Origin: Alteromonas sp. ALT199
Lineage (GTDB): Bacteria; Pseudomonadota; Gammaproteobacteria; Enterobacterales; Alteromonadaceae
Direction: 5' to 3'
NCBI RefSeq assembly: GCF_018619335.1
Contig: NZ_JAHHDX010000178.1
Coordinates: 1 to 39,735 of the forward strand
DNA: 39,735 nt
In this document: one piece after another, positions 16,002 through 24,338 of the stretch
Layout: each line of letters starts with the position of its first letter
Position numbering within the stretch: position 1 is the first letter of the stretch
Position numbers and translations under genes: made by a program
The notes under the pieces: generated by a model
The model's database searches: none
What the model saw: the letters and a program-made list of their open reading frames with translations, nothing else
What the model was told of the DNA's origin: nothing

Positions 16002-16023
16002 TAGTTAGTTATACTTCTAACTA
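16002..16023. promoter_or_regulatory. Inverted repeat upstream of the first receiver-TPR gene
   Basis: TAGTTAG (16002-16008) and CTAACTA (16017-16023) form a perfect 7-base dyad with an 8-base spacer, 29 bases before the start at 16053. It could be an operator or a leader hairpin. No similar dyad precedes the paralogue at 36501. Confidence 0.35.
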
Positions 16024-16052
16024 CCGATAATGGGGTCGTTCATGGATTTGAA

Positions 16053-17693
16053 ATGCAATTTAGCAACAAACAAGTATTGATTGTTGAGGACCAACGTCCT
16101 TTCCTGCTGCTATTAAAAGGGCTAATGCACTCGATGGGCGCGTCTGATGTCGTCACTAAGTCTTCTGCAGAACAAGCAGTGTCGCTTTGTAAAAAGCACA
16201 AGTTTGATATTGTTATTTGTGACTTACATTTAGGTGCCGAGAATAAAAATGGCTATGAACTTATAGAAGAATTACGCACGCGCAGACTCATTAATCCTAC
16301 TTCAGTATTCATCCTAATTAGTGCAGATAGCGCACGCCCAGTGGTACTTGGAAGTATTGAACGTCGACCAGACGACTTCCTAATAAAGCCTTTTTCACAA
16401 GTGCAGTTAAAATCCCGCATTGTGCGTGCTTGGCAAAAAAGACAGTTTCTTCAGCAAGCATTTAGCTTAATAGAGCAAAGTGAACTTAATAGCGCAATAG
16501 ATCATATTGAGTTTCTTTTAGAGAAACCCGGTCATTACAAAGGTCACTGCGAACAGCTTTTAATAGAGCTCTATTGGCGCATAGAACAACCTGAAAAAGC
16601 GCTTGATGTATTGCAAGAATATATCGACGGTAGGCCTGTGCTATGGGCACAAATAGCAATTGGTAAAACCTACCTATTTTTGAAGGAGTATGAAAAAGCA
16701 ATATCTATTGCTAAGAAAACGATAAAGCGCAATCGGTTCAATGCCGATGCTCACGATATTCTCGCTCAGGGTTACCAAGCCATGGAGACAAGCGAAAAGG
16801 CACTAGAGGCAATAAAAGAAGCTATTAAACTCTCTCCTCTTTCGCTTTCTCGGCATTTCAAGGCTTGTGAGATTGGCCGGCAGCATAATGACTTAATACT
16901 TGCAGCGACTTCTAGCCATGCAATTTGGGATTTGTCGAAGCGTACCGTTCACAAAACAAGTTTACATTGGTGCGGCGTGATACGAAGCTTGCTTGATGTT
17001 GCTGAGTCTGCCGAAGACAAAAGGCAACGCAACAAATATCAACAAGAAGCGTTGCTAACGCTACAACGAGGCAAGTTTGATGAGCATTTATACAAAATTG
17101 ATAGGGATTTCGATGTAGATATTTTTGGTAATATTGTAAATGCAAGAATAAGCGCGATAGACGGAAAGCTTATTGATGCAAAACGCCATCTCAACGCATC
17201 CCAAGCACAACTTGATGATAAATACGTTGAAGTGCCAACTTCATTTATCCCAGATAGCATTAACGTTATGTACAAACTTGGTGAATATGACGACGCGCTG
17301 CAACTTAATAACGTTCTTGCCACTAGAAGTGCTGAACTCGATCAGAACAGTTCAAGCATGCTTGAAACATTGGCTAAAAAAGCACAGAAAAACCTAGCAA
17401 GCTATCAGCAATTTAATCGTGAAGGTATTCAACACTATCAACAACAAGATTACGAGCGCGCCAAAGCATCTTTTGCCCTAGCCCAAGGCTTTGCACCAGT
17501 TAATACAGGTGTAGCGCTTAACCTACTTCAGTGCATACTCCAGATCGCAGTAAAAGACGACAAGACTGAAACAAAACTTATTAATGAGTGTAAGCGACTA
17601 TTCAAGCTTATTGATGATATGACGCTTAAAGCACCTTATAAGGAAAAATACGACAACATTCGAGATGAACTTTCAAAATACATTGGTTTTTAA
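16053..17693 (+). CDS. Receiver-domain protein with TPR repeats (VieB-like), first paralogue
   Basis: A 546-residue protein. Residues 5-125 form a response-regulator receiver domain: the acidic pair in VLIVEDQ, phospho-acceptor Asp in IVICDLHLG, Ser in LISADS and Lys in LIKPFS. The rest is helical, with TPR-like repeats around 185-275 (YEKAISIAKKTIKRN; SEKALEAIKEAIKLSPL) and a final set at about 455-490 (YERAKASFALAQGFAPV) ending in GVALNLLQC. There is no DNA-binding or enzymatic output, so it should act through protein contacts, as Vibrio VieB does. A second gene with the same architecture and the same ALNLLQC motif is at 36501. A GGA about 6 bases before the ATG supports the start. Partner kinase is unknown. 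Confidence 0.88.
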   Translation: MQFSNKQVLIVEDQRPFLLLLKGLMHSMGASDVVTKSSAEQAVSLCKKHKFDIVICDLHLGAENKNGYELIEELRTRRLINPTSVFILISADSARPVVLGSIERRPDDFLIKPFSQVQLKSRIVRAWQKRQFLQQAFSLIEQSELNSAIDHIEFLLEKPGHYKGHCEQLLIELYWRIEQPEKALDVLQEYIDGRPVLWAQIAIGKTYLFLKEYEKAISIAKKTIKRNRFNADAHDILAQGYQAMETSEKALEAIKEAIKLSPLSLSRHFKACEIGRQHNDLILAATSSHAIWDLSKRTVHKTSLHWCGVIRSLLDVAESAEDKRQRNKYQQEALLTLQRGKFDEHLYKIDRDFDVDIFGNIVNARISAIDGKLIDAKRHLNASQAQLDDKYVEVPTSFIPDSINVMYKLGEYDDALQLNNVLATRSAELDQNSSSMLETLAKKAQKNLASYQQFNREGIQHYQQQDYERAKASFALAQGFAPVNTGVALNLLQCILQIAVKDDKTETKLINECKRLFKLIDDMTLKAPYKEKYDNIRDELSKYIGF

Positions 17694-17841
17694 TAGTTAG
17701 TGACTCAGAACCTGTTACAGGCTTCCTAATACGGCAAACCTATTTTTCTATCGATGTTATTTCGTTTGTATTAAGCCGACTCAAAACTAAATTAACCACA
17801 AGTTCAAACATTAAATCTTACCTCTTTATTACCATGCTCAA

Positions 17842-17870
17842 TTGTACTGTATATTTATACATGCTATAAC
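17842..17870 (+). promoter_or_regulatory. Predicted sigma-70 promoter overlapped by a LexA-like box
   Basis: A -35 element TTGTAC (17842-17847) and a -10 element TATAAC (17865-17870) with an extended TGC in front are separated by 17 bases. Within the spacer lies CTGT-ATATTTAT-ACAT (17847-17862), which matches the gammaproteobacterial LexA box CTGT-N8-ACAG in seven of eight core bases; the flanking TA on the left also fits. A repressor there would block the promoter of the radical-SAM/DUF4130 pair, 105 bases upstream of its start. This is read directly from the bases; binding is untested. Confidence 0.6.
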
Positions 17871-17974
17871 GCCATTACACTCAGCCGATACCGAAAACTG
17901 ACATGTAACGGTAACTTTTATAAGCGTCACTAGGCTGTTTGACTGTAATTGATTATAGGAAGTAAACCCCTTCG

Positions 17975-19216
17975 ATGCACGACAGACTAATACAAAAACT
18001 TGAAATCCTTTCCGATGCGGCCAAGTACGACGCGTCTTGCGCGAGTGGTTCAGCAGGTAAACGACAAGCGGGAAAAACTGAAAAAACCGGTATAGGATCA
18101 CTTACCGGCGGTTCGGGTATATGTCACAGCTTCACACCTGATGGAAGGTGCGTCTCGCTACTTAAGATCCTCATGACAAACTACTGTATCTACGATTGTC
18201 ACTACTGCATAAATAGGGTGTCTAGCAATGTACAACGGGCGCGGTTTACCGTTAAAGAAACCGTAGATTTAACGCTTAATTTTTATAAGCGTAATTATAT
18301 TGAGGGCTTGTTCTTAAGTTCGGGTATTGTTGGTTCACCAGATATCACCATGGAGAGCATGGTACGCATCGCAAAATCGCTTCGTCTTGATCACGGTTTC
18401 AAGGGATATATTCATCTCAAAACTATCCCTAACGCCTCGCCTGAGTTGCAAGCCGAAGCTGGGTTGTATGCAGATAGGCTAAGCATTAATGTAGAAATGC
18501 CTACACAGTCTTCGTTAAACAAATATGCACCAGAGAAAGATCTTGGCGATATTCACGGTTCTATGAATGCGCTAAAAGATAAAATAGCTGAACATAAAGT
18601 AGACAAGACCTATTCGGGCAAACGCCCTCCCCGTTTCGCACCTGGTGGGCAGTCTACGCAAATGATCATAGGTGCCGATGGTTCAAACGACAAAACGATT
18701 TTAGGGACCAGCGTTAAGCTCTATAATCAGCAAAAGCTTCGCCGAGTTTATTACTCAGCATTTTCCCCTATTCCTGATGCATCGGAAGTTTTACCGCTAA
18801 AGCCAGCGCCATTAATTCGAGAACATCGTCTTTATCAGGCAGATTGGCTTTTACGCTTCTATGGCTTTGGCTTAGATGAAATATTGCAAGATGATATGCT
18901 GGATATGGACTACGACCCCAAGCTTGCATGGGCACTACGCAACCGTCACGTATTTCCAATAGATTTAAATAAAGCTGACAAGCAACTTTTGTTGCGTGTT
19001 CCTGGTCTTGGCGCGCGCACGGTACAAAAAATCGTGTCTATTAGACGCAATACAAAGCTCAATTGGATTGACCTGACCAAAATGCGTCTTCCGCTTAAAA
19101 AGTTAAAGCCTTTTATCAGCGTGGGAGATTACTTCCCTGATATACATTTACTCGATAGTAATAATTTCGAGCTTCAGTTTAAACAGCCTAAACAGTTTGA
19201 GTTGTTTGGAGCATGA
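17975..19216 (+). CDS. Putative DNA modification/repair radical SAM protein (TIGR03916-like)
   Basis: A 413-residue radical SAM enzyme. The [4Fe-4S] site is CIYDCHYC (Cys-x3-Cys-x2-Cys, about residues 71-78), preceded by GGSGICHSFTPDGRC, with the rest of the TIM-barrel carrying GLFLSSGIVGSPD and RLSINVEMPT. Near the end is a helix-hairpin-helix-like DNA-binding motif, LLRVPGLGARTVQKIVSIR. This order is that of the rSAM family linked to uracil-DNA-glycosylase-type genes. It is followed after 52 bases by its standard partner, DUF4130. Established knowledge gives only a predicted role in DNA metabolism; the reaction is unknown. A LexA-type box upstream suggests SOS control. AGGA lies about 13 bases before the ATG. 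Confidence 0.88.
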   Translation: MHDRLIQKLEILSDAAKYDASCASGSAGKRQAGKTEKTGIGSLTGGSGICHSFTPDGRCVSLLKILMTNYCIYDCHYCINRVSSNVQRARFTVKETVDLTLNFYKRNYIEGLFLSSGIVGSPDITMESMVRIAKSLRLDHGFKGYIHLKTIPNASPELQAEAGLYADRLSINVEMPTQSSLNKYAPEKDLGDIHGSMNALKDKIAEHKVDKTYSGKRPPRFAPGGQSTQMIIGADGSNDKTILGTSVKLYNQQKLRRVYYSAFSPIPDASEVLPLKPAPLIREHRLYQADWLLRFYGFGLDEILQDDMLDMDYDPKLAWALRNRHVFPIDLNKADKQLLLRVPGLGARTVQKIVSIRRNTKLNWIDLTKMRLPLKKLKPFISVGDYFPDIHLLDSNNFELQFKQPKQFELFGA

Positions 19217-19268
19217 ACACGCCAACAACTTGGGTTTATAAATCAATAGTCTAAAAGATAGCCTTAAA

Positions 19269-20063
19269 ATGAAAACCATCACAATAACTTCAGTACCTGG
19301 CTTTGATGAATGGCGAGAAGGCGCGCGAAAATGTATCGCCGAGCGCATCCCCCCTGAACACATTATTTGGCAGAGTGCTCATACTGTACAGGACGACTTG
19401 TTTGGTGATAGTGAAGAAAAATGCGATAGCAAAAATTCGCAGAGTAAACTTAGTATCCCTAAGCCGACCTTAATGCTTTTAAAATATGCTTTGTGCCATA
19501 ACAGTGAACATCGATTTGCCTTGTGTTATCGGGTTTTATGGCGGGTTGTTTTTGAAAATAAACATCTGATTCAAATGAAGACTGACGACGATATCATTCA
19601 GCTTTTTGCCATGGCGAAAGCTGTGAAACGCGACGCATACAAAATGAGCGCCTTCTTGAGATTCAGAGAAATTAACCTAGAGGGACAAGAGCATTTTGTT
19701 GCGTGGTACGAACCTGAGCATTTCAGTTTAGAGATTAAGCTTAACTTCTTCCAAACGCGGTTTAAGAATATGCGGTGGTCCATTTTAACTCCCTATCGCG
19801 CAGCACACTGGGATACTCAAACACTTGTGCTAGAAGATAACCCAGATTCAAGCGTTGTCCCCGATGATGACCGTATCGAAAGGTACTGGCTAACTTATTA
19901 CGCTAACATATTTAACCCAGCACGCATTAAGACGAATGCGATGTTGAATCAGATGCCTAAGAAGTACTGGAAAAATATGCCTGAAACTTCACTGATAGAC
20001 GATATGATTAAGCAATCGGACGCACGCGCCCGAAAAATGATTAGCGATGGAAATAACCACTGA
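19269..20063 (+). CDS. DUF4130 DNA-metabolism protein, partner of the radical SAM protein (TIGR03915-like)
   Basis: A 264-residue protein matching the DUF4130 family: FDEWREGARKCIAERIPPEH near the start, a central MAKAVKRDAYKMSAFLRFRE followed by FVAWYEPEHF, MRWSILTPYRAAHWD, and a C-terminal IERYWLTYYANIFNPARIK, then MPKKYWKNMPET. In many bacteria this protein is fused to or beside a uracil-DNA glycosylase; here it is the stand-alone form without the glycosylase domain, and none is within the window. The central block and its constant pairing with the radical SAM gene suggest a nucleic-acid role. It has no clear ribosome site, consistent with coupling to the gene before. Convergent with the lipoprotein gene. 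Confidence 0.88.
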   Translation: MKTITITSVPGFDEWREGARKCIAERIPPEHIIWQSAHTVQDDLFGDSEEKCDSKNSQSKLSIPKPTLMLLKYALCHNSEHRFALCYRVLWRVVFENKHLIQMKTDDDIIQLFAMAKAVKRDAYKMSAFLRFREINLEGQEHFVAWYEPEHFSLEIKLNFFQTRFKNMRWSILTPYRAAHWDTQTLVLEDNPDSSVVPDDDRIERYWLTYYANIFNPARIKTNAMLNQMPKKYWKNMPETSLIDDMIKQSDARARKMISDGNNH

Positions 20064-20114
20064 TCACGTGAGCCTTCACGTTAAGCCTCAGGCAGTGCTT
20101 CAGGAAAGAGACAC

Positions 20115-20957
20115 TTAGCCTCTAAAATTCTCTACAGTGTCAATTAGCTCGTCAATGTTTTTGATAAGCGTTTCTCGCTGCTTGTCAGTAAGCGTAGAGA
20201 ACACCTCTGAAATTAACGTTGCAGTAACTGTCATATTGTGTGCACTGCTTTGTTTATAGATTTCGCTTTTATAACTATCTGGGTTTTGCATTAGTGTAAC
20301 GAGCTCAGTTTCAAAGTTATCGTTAAATTTGCGTGTTACAAATAGTTTTCGAGCCGCGTTTTGAATGTTCCTACGGTATGTTAGCCATTCATCTCCCGTG
20401 GGAATGAACTGTGTTGCATAGGTGCTCACTATTTGCTTTTGTTCACTGGTTAGCTTTCCTATGCGTTCTCTTACAGTCTCTTCTATACGCTCGATACGTT
20501 CTTCTAATCTCTGTTCTTCTGATTTATCTAGAGCATCTTGTCGCTCTTCTTCTTCCTCTTTATTATCTTTCTCAAGCGCCGCAAAAAGCGTAACTACTTG
20601 TTCGTCATCAAGTGTTTTTGCAATTTCTGCTAGTTCAGGGCTAACTTCATCACGCACTCTCTCCCAATGAGTTCTTGCATTTACAAGGTGCTCATAGACA
20701 GAATTTGAATCTAAACTACCTTTCTTTATTTGGTCTTTAACCTCCGTAAGCTGAGCTTGGTAACGTTTAAGTTCTGAAGTTTTGTGCCAACTTAGCCAGT
20801 TTTCCAAATAGTCATCAAATTTTTCTTCTTGCTCATCTCTAAGTTCAATATAGTCATCCATGTACCAGTAAACCCACCAATCTAGGTTGTTGTAAGCTAG
20901 TTTGGAACTACATGAAGCAAGAAATAACACGGAAAACGATACTAACAGTGCGCGCAT
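20115..20957 (-). CDS. DUF6279 family lipoprotein
   Basis: A 280-residue lipoprotein. The N-terminus MRALLVSFSVLFLASCSS has a hydrophobic core and the lipobox LASC, so Cys16 would be lipidated after signal peptidase II cleavage. Residue 17 is Ser, compatible with transfer to the outer membrane. The following LAYNNLDWWVYWYMDDYIEL is typical of DUF6279. The rest is almost all charged helix (long Glu/Lys/Arg-rich stretches around residues 120-170), probably coiled coil. AAAGGA lies 7 bases before the ATG. Function of the family is unknown. It is divergent from pfkA. Confidence 0.85.
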   Translation of the reverse strand: MRALLVSFSVLFLASCSSKLAYNNLDWWVYWYMDDYIELRDEQEEKFDDYLENWLSWHKTSELKRYQAQLTEVKDQIKKGSLDSNSVYEHLVNARTHWERVRDEVSPELAEIAKTLDDEQVVTLFAALEKDNKEEEEERQDALDKSEEQRLEERIERIEETVRERIGKLTSEQKQIVSTYATQFIPTGDEWLTYRRNIQNAARKLFVTRKFNDNFETELVTLMQNPDSYKSEIYKQSSAHNMTVTATLISEVFSTLTDKQRETLIKNIDELIDTVENFRG

Positions 20958-21169
20958 AACCCATCCTTTTTTTGTTAATTACGTTGTTTGCCCTAAATTC
21001 GCTTATTAGTTTTTACAACAAATGTACATAGATGCTAGCTCATCATTTTGGTGTGCTTGGCTATTTCTAGTTACGTAAACACCTACTCAAACAACACAAA
21101 TGTTTACTTTACGTGGTAGAAACTTAACGTTACCTTAACTGTAATGTGGTTGAAAAGAAGGATTTTAAT

Positions 21170-22180
21170 GTGTCAAAACGTGTCGCAATTTTAACCTCTG
21201 GTGGCGATGCTCCGGGTATGAACGCTTGTATACGAGCTACAATTATTGCCTGTCAGAAAGCTAATTTCACCTTGCTTGGCTATAACCATGGCTACAATGG
21301 TTTACTACAACAGGAATACATTCCCCTTTCCCTCGACTCAACGCACAATCTCATCCAACAAGGCGGCACTATTTTACATAGCGCAAGGTGTAAAGAGTTT
21401 AAAAATCACGAAGGAATTATAAAAGCAGCTAACAATTTAAGAGAGGCGGAAATCGATACGCTCATAGTGATTGGCGGTGACGGTTCGTTCCGTGGTGCAG
21501 CAAAGTTGAGTGAAGAATGGGAAGGCCAGATTTTGGGTATCCCGGGCACTATCGATAACGATATAAGCGGTACTGATGCGACAATAGGTTACTTCACCGC
21601 CATTGATACCGCTATGAGCTCTATCGATAAAGTACGAGATACTGCAGATGCGTTTGAGCGTGTTTTTCTTGTTGAAGTAATGGGACGTAATGCTGGCTTT
21701 TTGGCATTAAATGCTGCGCTTTCCTCTGCCGCTGATTATGTGGTTGTTCCTGAGTTTTTTAAATCAGCTGATGTAGAGATTAAAAAGATCGTGACGCAAA
21801 TAAAAGCCCAGCGGGCATTAAAAGGCACCGTTAGTTATATTGTCGTAGTAGCAGAGAACGTTTGGCCAAATGGATTACCGGGGCTAGCCGAAGCATTGCA
21901 AGAACATGATATTAGTGACGTTAGGCCCGTAACCTTAGGGCATGTGCAACGTGGCGGTTCTCCGGTTGCTCAAGACCGATTACTTGCAACAATGCTTGGG
22001 GAATTTGCTATAAGCTTAGTAGGAGGCGATGTTACTAACATTATGGTAGGAGAAGTGAATCAGCGCCCTGTTATTGTGCCTCTTCCGAAAACATGGGAAG
22101 AGACCAAACCTCTTAACGAAGCCCGTGTTGACGCTATGTGTACGCTGATGAACGAACGCTACAGCGGCGATAAGATGTAA
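21170..22180 (+). CDS. pfkA: ATP-dependent 6-phosphofructokinase
   Basis: A 336-residue PfkA that phosphorylates fructose 6-phosphate to fructose 1,6-bisphosphate in glycolysis. Landmarks are VAILTSGGDAPGMNA at the start, GGDGSF (the Gly there and in PGTIDND marks ATP use rather than pyrophosphate), the catalytic region GTIDNDISGTD, MGRNAGFLA and GHVQRGGSP. The frame is also open from a GTG at 21146, but AAGAAGGA (21154-21161) lies 8 bases before the GTG at 21170, and translation from there gives the standard short N-terminus. It is divergent from the lipoprotein gene and ends at a good shared terminator with the LytTR gene. Confidence 0.95.
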   Translation: MSKRVAILTSGGDAPGMNACIRATIIACQKANFTLLGYNHGYNGLLQQEYIPLSLDSTHNLIQQGGTILHSARCKEFKNHEGIIKAANNLREAEIDTLIVIGGDGSFRGAAKLSEEWEGQILGIPGTIDNDISGTDATIGYFTAIDTAMSSIDKVRDTADAFERVFLVEVMGRNAGFLALNAALSSAADYVVVPEFFKSADVEIKKIVTQIKAQRALKGTVSYIVVVAENVWPNGLPGLAEALQEHDISDVRPVTLGHVQRGGSPVAQDRLLATMLGEFAISLVGGDVTNIMVGEVNQRPVIVPLPKTWEETKPLNEARVDAMCTLMNERYSGDKM

Positions 22181-22230
22181 CACTTCAAGTTATTTTAAGA
22201 CCAGTTAAAAGTAAATTGAAACAAAACAAA

Positions 22231-22262
22231 AAAGCCTTGTTTTATCGTTAAAACAAGGCTTT
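22231..22262. terminator. Bidirectional intrinsic terminator between pfkA and the LytTR gene
   Basis: AAAGCCTTGTTTTA (22231-22244) pairs with TAAAACAAGGCTTT (22249-22262) around a 4-base loop. A and T runs flank both sides, so it can serve both convergent genes. Confidence 0.85.
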
Positions 22263-22288
22263 ACTCAATCATTAATGTTGGCCGCAGC

Positions 22289-23116
22289 TTACATTTTCAT
22301 GGCTGCTTTCACTTTATCTCGATGACTACGGCTTACTTTTAGCTCAGTATCGTTTTGAAGTATCAAATGGTACTCGCCACTGATGTGGCTCACTAATTTT
22401 TTAACAAAGCGAATATTAGCAATTGCTGAGCGGTGCACACGTACGAAGAACTGTGGGTTTAATTCTTGCTCAAGCTCTTTCATGGTTTTACGCATTATGT
22501 GCATGCCGTCTAGGGCGTGTACACACATATAATCGCCAGCGGCGTCTATCCACTGAATGTCTTGCACGTTAACACGGGTAACTTCTGAACCATCTTTAAT
22601 CGCCAATACATCTGGGTATGGATTCGTTTCAACCGGTTCGCCGTTCGCTAACTTGCGTAAAATTTCTTCACAATCATCACCTGTAAGTTCAGCGACAAGG
22701 CTTACCAATTTTTGTGACTGCTCATCTTGATGCTGAGTTAAGAAGTATTCACGTACTTTGTCTAAAGCCGCGCCAAGGCGTTCATCGTCTGCAGGCTTTA
22801 ACAGGTAATCTAGGGCGTGCACATCAAAAGCCTTGATAGCATAGCTGTCATAGGCAGTAACAAACACAATCATTGGGATAGGCTGCTTTAACTCACGAAG
22901 CTTATGAATAACTTGAAAGCCATTTAACCCCGGCATTTGAATGTCTAAAAATACTAAGTCTGGACGATGTTGAGAAATGCTGCTCACCGCCTCAAGGCCG
23001 TTTTGACACTCAGCAACAACATGAACATCATCATGACGCTCTAACCTGGCACGAAGCCCCCTACGCGCTAAAGGTTCGTCGTCCACTACAATGGTTTTAA
23101 TCACTTGCTTTGTCAT
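22289..23116 (-). CDS. LytTR-family response regulator
   Basis: A 275-residue response regulator. Residues 5-120 are the receiver: acidic VVDDEPLARRGLRARL, phospho-Asp in LVFLDIQMPG, Thr in VTAYDSYA and Lys in YLLKPADDE. The last 100 residues are a LytTR DNA-binding domain (QWIDAAGDYMCVH; FVRVHRSAIANIRFVKKL; LKVSRSHRDKVK). The frame is open to 23197, but the ATG at 23116 gives the usual receiver N-terminus and lies one base after the stop of the kinase gene, so the two are translationally coupled. The kinase upstream is its evident partner. Target genes cannot be read from this window. Confidence 0.93.
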   Translation of the reverse strand: MTKQVIKTIVVDDEPLARRGLRARLERHDDVHVVAECQNGLEAVSSISQHRPDLVFLDIQMPGLNGFQVIHKLRELKQPIPMIVFVTAYDSYAIKAFDVHALDYLLKPADDERLGAALDKVREYFLTQHQDEQSQKLVSLVAELTGDDCEEILRKLANGEPVETNPYPDVLAIKDGSEVTRVNVQDIQWIDAAGDYMCVHALDGMHIMRKTMKELEQELNPQFFVRVHRSAIANIRFVKKLVSHISGEYHLILQNDTELKVSRSHRDKVKAAMKM

Positions 23117-23117
23117 G

Positions 23118-24191
23118 TTATACGTCCTTAACTTCATACGGAATGCGAATTCTAACGCGAACACCAGAAGGCTGATTGTGTTCAATAGAGAATGCAAAAT
23201 TACGGTGATAAAGAGATTGCAAACGCTCTTTTATATTGGCTAAGCCCACGCCATTTTCGCGGCTAAGCGTGCCGTCTTTTATGTCCGCGCCTGGGCCGTT
23301 GTCCGCAACATCCATTAACAAATCGTTACCAAAGGTACGGGCGGTTATCGAAATACGGCCACCTTTTTCCATTTTCGATATGGCATGCTTTATCGAATTT
23401 TCAATGATAGGTTGCAAAATCATGCTTGGGACTAGCGCACTTTCACATCCTTCATCAATATCCCATTGCACGTCTAACCTGTCATCAAAACGGACTTTCT
23501 CTATTTCAAGATAAAGTCGCAACGCTTTTGTTTCTTGACCAAGTGGAACTCGTTTTATTGGGTCGTTATCTAAAGAGTAACGCAAGAAATCACTAAGGCG
23601 CGACACCATTGCTTCAGCGGTATCGTTCTCTTTTAACAAAATAAGGGTAGAAATAGCGTTTAAAGTGTTAAACAAAAAATGCGGATTAAGCTGATAGCGA
23701 AGCATTTTTATATGCGCCTGGTGCGCCATAGTGCTCGCCTTTAGCGCGTTCTGCTTCTCTTTTTGAAGCATCTGAAAGTTCTTGATGCCAAAGTAAACCC
23801 CACTCCAGCAGCCTACCATAATTAATGAGTTAATGGTGTTAGTGAAATACATATACCACTCGTCTGGGCGATATCCATGTTTGTAGATTTCCCAGTAGTT
23901 AATATTTTTCACTACAGCCCATAGCAGCGCTATTAAATAACACGACACAATGACAATCACGATCATGTTTAACGGAGATTGTTTTCTTGCCCAACGATAG
24001 ACGTAGCGAAGTGGGATGGTTAGCAACCACCCTGCATAGGCATTTAGCATGATGATAAAAACCCAAATGGGCCTGACATCATGAAGAAACGAACCAATGT
24101 AATAAATTATTGCAAACCCTGCCCAGCCTGCACTGTGCAACGTCCAAAATAAGCGTTCATTACTTTCTATTACACGCTGAAAGCGACTCAC
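23118..24191 (-). CDS. LytS-like sensor histidine kinase
   Basis: A 357-residue membrane kinase. About four transmembrane helices lie in residues 17-140 (starting LHSAGWAGFAIIYYIGSF), followed by a coiled segment, then the His_kinase domain with phospho-acceptor His in LRYQLNPHFLFNTLNAIS and the ATP-binding domain (LQPIIENSIKHAI as N box, VADNGPGADI as G1, NGVGLANIKERL as G2). It starts with GTG at 24191. It forms a two-gene unit with the LytTR regulator. The N-terminal membrane domain is short and does not name the signal. Confidence 0.93.
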   Translation of the reverse strand: MSRFQRVIESNERLFWTLHSAGWAGFAIIYYIGSFLHDVRPIWVFIIMLNAYAGWLLTIPLRYVYRWARKQSPLNMIVIVIVSCYLIALLWAVVKNINYWEIYKHGYRPDEWYMYFTNTINSLIMVGCWSGVYFGIKNFQMLQKEKQNALKASTMAHQAHIKMLRYQLNPHFLFNTLNAISTLILLKENDTAEAMVSRLSDFLRYSLDNDPIKRVPLGQETKALRLYLEIEKVRFDDRLDVQWDIDEGCESALVPSMILQPIIENSIKHAISKMEKGGRISITARTFGNDLLMDVADNGPGADIKDGTLSRENGVGLANIKERLQSLYHRNFAFSIEHNQPSGVRVRIRIPYEVKDV

Positions 24192-24221
24192 AAAATTACC
24201 ATCTTAAAAACTTATAGGAAG

Positions 24222-24249
24222 ATTATACGCAAGCCGCGCCCTGACCCAA
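24222..24249 (-). promoter_or_regulatory. Candidate promoter of the LytS/LytTR unit
   Basis: On the minus strand a perfect -10 TATAAT (24227-24222) is preceded, after 16 bases, by a poor -35 TTGGGT (24249-24244). It lies 30 bases before the kinase start. A GC-rich hairpin (24231-24237 with 24250-24256) overlaps it. Moderate evidence only. Confidence 0.35.
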
Positions 24250-24338
24250 GCGGCTTGGTCGTGCCTCTCATGCTTCTGGTCGCAGGCCAAAATCTTGAAT
24301 TAAGAGATGTTTTAACTAAATTGCTTGGTTTATCAAAT

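Noticed and set aside
17838..18101. Minus-strand 87-codon frame before and inside the radical SAM gene
   Set aside because: It covers the promoter, the LexA-like box and the known gene start; composition is not protein-like.
20411..20670. Plus-strand frames inside the DUF6279 lipoprotein gene
   Set aside because: They are complementary readings of the charged helical region (Ser/Leu-rich) and have no start signals.
24231..24256. GC-rich hairpin between the Mpo1-like gene and the kinase gene as a terminator
   Set aside because: It lies about 80 bases beyond the Mpo1-like stop and is not followed by T on the minus strand.
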